From assembly GCA_009784145.1 (NCBI GenBank), contig WRCI01000017.1:1-15974 (forward strand): DNA of 15,974 nt, written 5' to 3'. The position numbers and the translations under genes are program-made. Source of the DNA: Methanobrevibacter sp. (GTDB lineage Archaea > Methanobacteriota > Methanobacteria > Methanobacteriales > Methanobacteriaceae). Positions within the stretch are counted from its first letter, which is position 1, and each line of letters starts with the position of its first letter. Below, piece by piece: positions 13,190 through 15,974 of the stretch. A model generated the notes under the pieces. It was not told the DNA's origin, did no database searches, and was given only the letters and a program-made list of their open reading frames with translations.

Positions 13190-13564
13190 TTAAGCTGTAG
13201 CTAACTCGGTATTCATTATAGGAGCATTAATATCATTAACAGCTGAATGATTTAAAGATTTCAATAACTCTTTATTATGAACTAAAACACCTATGGACAA
13301 CTCAAGACAAATTAATTTCTCATTGACTCCGATTTTCATAGAAATAGGACCAATATTTTTAAGACTGAACTTTGAAACATTGAAAACTTTAGAAGCATTT
13401 AAAACTTCGACTGCAGATGCCTCACCATTCATGTCAAAATCTAAATAAACATCATTTGTCAATTCAACAGACTCATCATACTCATAATCAGCTACTTTAC
13501 TAATAAATAAAGCATCAGCATCAGGATCATAAGAATGTTCAACCAATATTTCATTATCTTTCAT
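13190..13564 (-). CDS. DUF2283 family protein, possible antitoxin of an overlapping pair
   Basis: A 124-residue acidic protein. The first 60 residues match DUF2283: VEHSYDPDADALFISKV (8-24), ELTNDVYLDFDMNGEASAVE (35-54) and VLNASKVF. The remaining half extends past the usual length of this small family and has no recognised motif. DUF2283 proteins are frequently found beside DUF4258 or other small toxin-like proteins and are suspected antitoxins, but firm evidence is limited. The gene starts 11 bases inside the end of the upstream ORF in another frame, so the two are translationally linked. GAGTGAG about 5-11 bases before the ATG may serve as ribosome binding site. Its overlap with a partner and its acidity fit the antitoxin idea. 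Confidence 0.75.
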   Translation of the reverse strand: MKDNEILVEHSYDPDADALFISKVADYEYDESVELTNDVYLDFDMNGEASAVEVLNASKVFNVSKFSLKNIGPISMKIGVNEKLICLELSIGVLVHNKELLKSLNHSAVNDINAPIMNTELATA

Positions 13565-13898
13565 AAGTTCTCACTCTTCTCTCTTTAGGTTGATTTAATG
13601 TAGTAATAAGTTTAACTCCTTTATCATCAGTTATACTAACAACAACACATAAATCTTTGCTATTTAATGTAGGATGTTCATAAATAATTTTAAAAAGATT
13701 ATAATTACTTTTCAATAAAGCAACAATATCTCCATCAAAGAGTAAATCATAAATCATATTCAAATTTTTATGTCGCTTATTATTTGAATCAACAACATGT
13801 TTAGTGTCTCTAAAAGAATCTTCACTGACATTTTCAGGATTTAAATTAGATAATATGTTCAATGCTTCTTCAAGACTATAATCAATAATAAAAAACAC
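13554..13898 (-). CDS. small uncharacterised protein, possible DUF4258/BrnT-like toxin partner of DUF2283
   Basis: I do not recognise this 114-residue protein with certainty. It opens with FFIIDYSLEEALNILSNL, has a mixed middle with NLNMIYDLLFDGDIVALLKS and NLFKIIYEHPTLNSKD, and closes with strands LCVVVSITDDKGVKLITTLN and a basic tail KERRVRTYER. The order (helix, FDGDIV turn, then strands with VVV and LITTL) resembles DUF4258/BrnT-like toxins, where a final strand contacts RNA. This is a pattern resemblance only. No ATG is available; GTG at 13898 or TTG at 13901 must be used and there is no ribosome binding site. A TATA-like ATTATATAAA (leftward, 13931-13940) would start transcription within about 10 bases of the start codon, consistent with a leaderless message. 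It overlaps the DUF2283 gene by 11 bases. Confidence 0.6.
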   Translation of the reverse strand: MFFIIDYSLEEALNILSNLNPENVSEDSFRDTKHVVDSNNKRHKNLNMIYDLLFDGDIVALLKSNYNLFKIIYEHPTLNSKDLCVVVSITDDKGVKLITTLNQPKERRVRTYER

Positions 13899-14365
13899 CA
13901 AAGGCTTTTTTATAAAACAACTAAATTTATTTTATATAATATATTATATTTTTTTAACTTTATAAATATATCACACTACCTCACTATATAATTATAATAT
14001 GATGTTATAATATAATAAAAAATAATGTTTTTTAATATTTAAAATTTTTTATTTGTTTCTAGACAAAAAGTACTATATAATAAAAAATTATAATCTCAAA
14101 TATTTTTTTACAACAGTCTTAATTATATATTTAATTTATATTTCATATTAATTGGATAAATTATAGATATATCTTAATTAATAAATCAGAGACATGTTTT
14201 AAACCTATTGATATATTTAAGTATATTGATATATTCAATTTCATAATATCTATAATAAAAAATATATTCATGATAATAATAAATAAATATTAATATCAAT
14301 AATGAGATAAATCTATATCAAAATAAGATTTTGTCAGAATAGTAAGAATAAAAGGAATTAAAAAA
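13899..14365. other. divergent AT-rich intergenic region
   Basis: This 467-base stretch separates the left-running DUF2283 pair from right-running cbiE. It contains the leftward TATA-like box at 13931-13940. TATTGATATATT is repeated at 14206-14217 and 14224-14235 (18-bp spacing). AAGG at about 14353 is the cbiE ribosome binding site. I found no reading frame, no tRNA-like fold and nothing resembling a cobalamin riboswitch, although the downstream gene belongs to corrinoid synthesis. The rest is simple A/T sequence. Confidence 0.5.
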
Positions 14366-15019
14366 ATGTCAAAATTATTCATTATTGGGATTGGTCCAGG
14401 TTCTAAAGAGTATCTTACTCAAAAAGCTATAGATACTGTTAAAAATGTAGATATCACTATTGGAAGCTGGAGAGCTATTGATATTTTTGATGAAATAAAT
14501 GAAGCTATTGGTTTAAATGTTAAAGACCTTGAAGAAAAATTAAATCTTGCAGTAGATTTAGTTATAGATGGAAAAAAAGTTTGTGTTCTTTCAACAGGAG
14601 ATCCTGGGTTTTCTGGAGTTTTAAAATCTATTCTTCGAATAGCTAAAAATAAAAACTTTAATGAGAAAAATATTGAAGTTATTCCAGGAATTAGCTCTCT
14701 ACAGTTAGCTGCAGCTAAAAACAAAATTTCATGGGACGAAGCTAATATAATGACATTCCATGGTAGGGAAAATATAGAAGATATTTTAGATTTTGTCGAC
14801 AATGGACAAGCTACCATAGCTTTACCTTCAAAAAGTGTAAAAGATATGGCAAAATTTTTACTCAATAATGGAGTAAGTGGAGATAGAAAAGTAACTATTT
14901 GTGAAAAACTTAGCTATCCAGAAGAAAAGATTGTCACAACTAGTTTAAAAGAAGTTATAAATAGTGATTTCAGCTATATGTGTGTTATGATTATTTATTT
15001 TGGGAAGTATAGAAAATAA
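14366..15019 (+). CDS. cbiE: CbiE, cobalt-precorrin-7 C5-methyltransferase
   Basis: A 217-residue tetrapyrrole methylase (TP_methylase fold). FIIGIGPGSKEYLT (5-18) is the N-terminal signature. VCVLSTGDPGFSGVLKSILR (72-91) contains the SAM-binding STGDPG. IEVIPGISSLQLAAAK (103-118) is the mid-protein block, and FHGRENIEDIL (131-141) is specific for the CbiE/CobL-N group. It methylates C5 of cobalt-precorrin-7 in the anaerobic corrin pathway; methanogens need corrinoids for the methyltransferases of methanogenesis. The C15-methylating and decarboxylating partner CbiT is not adjacent, and the gene stands alone with a different regulator converging on its end. In methanogens cbi genes are often dispersed. 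The length is complete and the ATG follows an AAGGAATT. Confidence 0.93.
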   Translation: MSKLFIIGIGPGSKEYLTQKAIDTVKNVDITIGSWRAIDIFDEINEAIGLNVKDLEEKLNLAVDLVIDGKKVCVLSTGDPGFSGVLKSILRIAKNKNFNEKNIEVIPGISSLQLAAAKNKISWDEANIMTFHGRENIEDILDFVDNGQATIALPSKSVKDMAKFLLNNGVSGDRKVTICEKLSYPEEKIVTTSLKEVINSDFSYMCVMIIYFGKYRK

Positions 15020-15038
15020 TTAGTTTTGAATAAAATAA

Positions 15039-15590
15039 TTATTTCGCTACTCTTGGATTTTTTATTAATTTTTCAAAAGCCAAAAGTTTACTTTCTGAAT
15101 CCCTATTATTTTCTTTTAAATTATCAATCATGAGTTTAAATTCTTTTTCAATATTTCTTAATCTTTTTAACTCTTTTCTCTCTTCAAGTATTAAATCTTT
15201 AGTATCTTCATCATTTAATCCTATATAATCAGGTATTTTATCTAAAATCTCATCAATTTCTTTATCTGTAAAATTGTCTTCTTTTAAATTTTCTTCTTCT
15301 AATATTTTTAATTGCTTTTTAGATTCTATATATGACAGTTTAAATTGTAATTTAGCAATCAACTTCACTAATTCTGATTCTTTATTTAATTCATATTTTC
15401 CATTATTCTTTTTCAATAATATTTTTAAATCTAAAAAAGTTTCTATGAATATATTAAGAGTGGTTCTTGAAATATCAGCACCAATTGCAATTTGTGTTTT
15501 AGTATATTCTTCAAAAGGAGAAGAAATAAAAAAACTAATTACTTTTACTTGAGGACATTTTCCAAAAATATCAAACACGATAATCACCAT
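15039..15590 (-). CDS. winged helix-turn-helix protein with a charged coiled-coil tail
   Basis: About 183 residues. The N-terminal 80 residues form a winged helix: IFGKCPQVKVISFFISSPFE, then YTKTQIAIGADISRTTLNIF as the HTH, and LDLKILLKKNNGKYELNKES as the wing. This FGKxPQxKVxxF...YTKxxIAxxAxISRTTL pattern matches a group of archaeal MarR/ArsR-fold regulators often tied to accessory regions. The rest is strongly charged and helical (KKQLKILEEENLKE, EERKELKRLRNIEKEFKLMI), suggesting a coiled coil. A good leftward TATA box TTTATATA (15628-15635) predicts transcription start near 15605. The frame is open from a TTG at 15611. ATG 15590 is used here, but GTG 15578 follows GGTGAT by 4 bases and is a fair alternative. 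It converges on cbiE with only 19 bases between them. Confidence 0.7.
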   Translation of the reverse strand: MVIIVFDIFGKCPQVKVISFFISSPFEEYTKTQIAIGADISRTTLNIFIETFLDLKILLKKNNGKYELNKESELVKLIAKLQFKLSYIESKKQLKILEEENLKEDNFTDKEIDEILDKIPDYIGLNDEDTKDLILEERKELKRLRNIEKEFKLMIDNLKENNRDSESKLLAFEKLIKNPRVAK

Positions 15591-15627
15591 ATTTTTAATA
15601 TGTATGTACAAAGATTGAACATTATAT

Positions 15628-15663
15628 TATATAAAGGTTTTTATTATTTTGGTATTGTCCAAA
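15628..15663 (-). promoter_or_regulatory. TATA box and possible operator of the winged-helix gene
   Basis: TTTATATA on the reverse strand at 15628-15635 is the cleanest archaeal TATA box in the window, about 38 bases before the ATG at 15590. Upstream of it the dyad TTTGG-TATTGT-CCAAA (15648-15663) has perfect 5-bp arms, and could be an autoregulatory site for the winged-helix product. The TATA call is fairly firm, the operator speculative. Confidence 0.5.
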
Positions 15664-15809
15664 TGTTGTACTATTTTATTGTGATACTTGTAAATGTAAA
15701 ATTAAAAGTGTTTATATTATGTTAATAATATTTTATGAAAAGTATATTACTATTAGTAATATGTTATGAAAAAATAACTATACTGAAGAAAAAAATAAAA
15801 TATTAAAAT

Positions 15810-15860
15810 TAACTAAATAAAAAATAATAAAAAAATAGAAGAGATTTTTATTTTCTCTTC
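15810..15860 (-). terminator. stem-loop and T-tract terminator after the surface-protein gene
   Basis: On the reverse strand GAAGAGA (pairing 15854-15860) and TCTCTTC (15838-15844) form a 7-bp stem with a 9-base loop, followed leftwards by TATTTTTTTATTATTTTTTA. The stem includes the last coding bases and the stop codon lies in the loop. This is a standard intrinsic-terminator layout for the left-running partial gene and insulates the winged-helix gene downstream. Confidence 0.6.
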
Positions 15861-15974
15861 ATGAAAAAGTGTTTACTTTTCTTAATACATGAACCTATTA
15901 AAACAGTTAATACTAAAAATATAGCTAATAATGGCATTCCAGTTTCTTTCATATTTGCATTTGTTTTTGTTAAA
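15848..15974 (-). CDS. C-terminal end of a surface (adhesin-like) protein, partial
   Basis: Only the last 41 codons and stop lie in the window. The translated end reads LTKTNANMKETGMPLLAIFL, followed by VLTVLIGSCIKKSKHFFMKR and a final lysine. The order is a short polar linker, a TGxP turn, a single hydrophobic helix of about 16 residues and a basic tail. This is the typical C-terminal anchor of secreted archaeal adhesin-like proteins of Methanobrevibacter and relatives, and parallels the sorting tails of bacterial wall proteins. The body of the gene lies to the right of the window, so repeats or domains cannot be judged. The product should be exported and anchored in the membrane with the C-terminus inside. 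The frame has no competing longer ORF, but the short length limits certainty. Confidence 0.65.
   Translation of the reverse strand, partial: LTKTNANMKETGMPLLAIFLVLTVLIGSCIKKSKHFFMKRK

Noticed and set aside
14052..14067. TTTGT-TTCTAG-ACAAA dyad in the cbiE upstream region
   Set aside because: It is about 300 bases from the cbiE start, has only 5-bp arms and no second site. It is likely chance.
15014..15044. Inverted repeat AAATAATTA/TAATTATTT between cbiE and the winged-helix gene as a bidirectional terminator
   Set aside because: Both arms are A/T only, no T-tract follows on either strand, and such symmetry is frequent in this base composition.

Overview
The window looks like a stretch of chromosome from a host-associated methanogenic archaeon of the order Methanobacteriales, most likely Methanobrevibacter or a close relative. 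The grounds are the extreme A+T content, TTTATATA-type archaeal promoter boxes, AGGAGG/GGTGAT-type ribosome binding sites, an archaeal-type YchF GTPase, a CbiE corrinoid methyltransferase, and the tail of a surface protein ending in a short membrane anchor and a basic tail. Genus is inferred from these features, not from a database match.

Bases 1-8620 run rightwards: an AAA-ATPase/PD-(D/E)XK nuclease fusion, a SAM methyltransferase, a DUF4240 protein, a GNAT acetyltransferase, a second SAM methyltransferase, a ZIP-family metal transporter, an ICMT-like membrane methyltransferase, and a HEPN/MNT toxin-antitoxin pair. Most are single genes separated by AT-rich spacers, and the content looks accessory. 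Nearly every spacer here carries direct tandem repeats with periods of 17-60 bp. At four genes the repeat unit includes the stop codon.

Bases 8889-10223 run leftwards: a DUF2178 membrane protein, a small XRE regulator and an SdpI-like membrane protein, probably one operon. It is preceded by a 21-bp-period array whose first units contain the apparent TATA box. Bases 10589-11717 run rightwards: an SRPBCC protein and a QueG-like protein with eight cysteines placed for two [4Fe-4S] clusters. Bases 11778-13898 run leftwards: YchF, a DUF2283 protein, and an overlapping upstream ORF that may be a toxin partner. CbiE (14366-15019) runs rightwards and converges on a winged-helix regulator (15039-15590). 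The left-running C-terminus of a surface protein is cut by the right window edge.

The features most worth a second look are the stop-codon-spanning duplications, the 30-bp array abutting a methyltransferase ribosome binding site, the 21-bp promoter array of the XRE operon, the overlapping DUF2283 pair, and the tandem-duplicated spacer inside the HEPN/MNT pair. No rRNA, tRNA, CRISPR array or insertion sequence was recognised.
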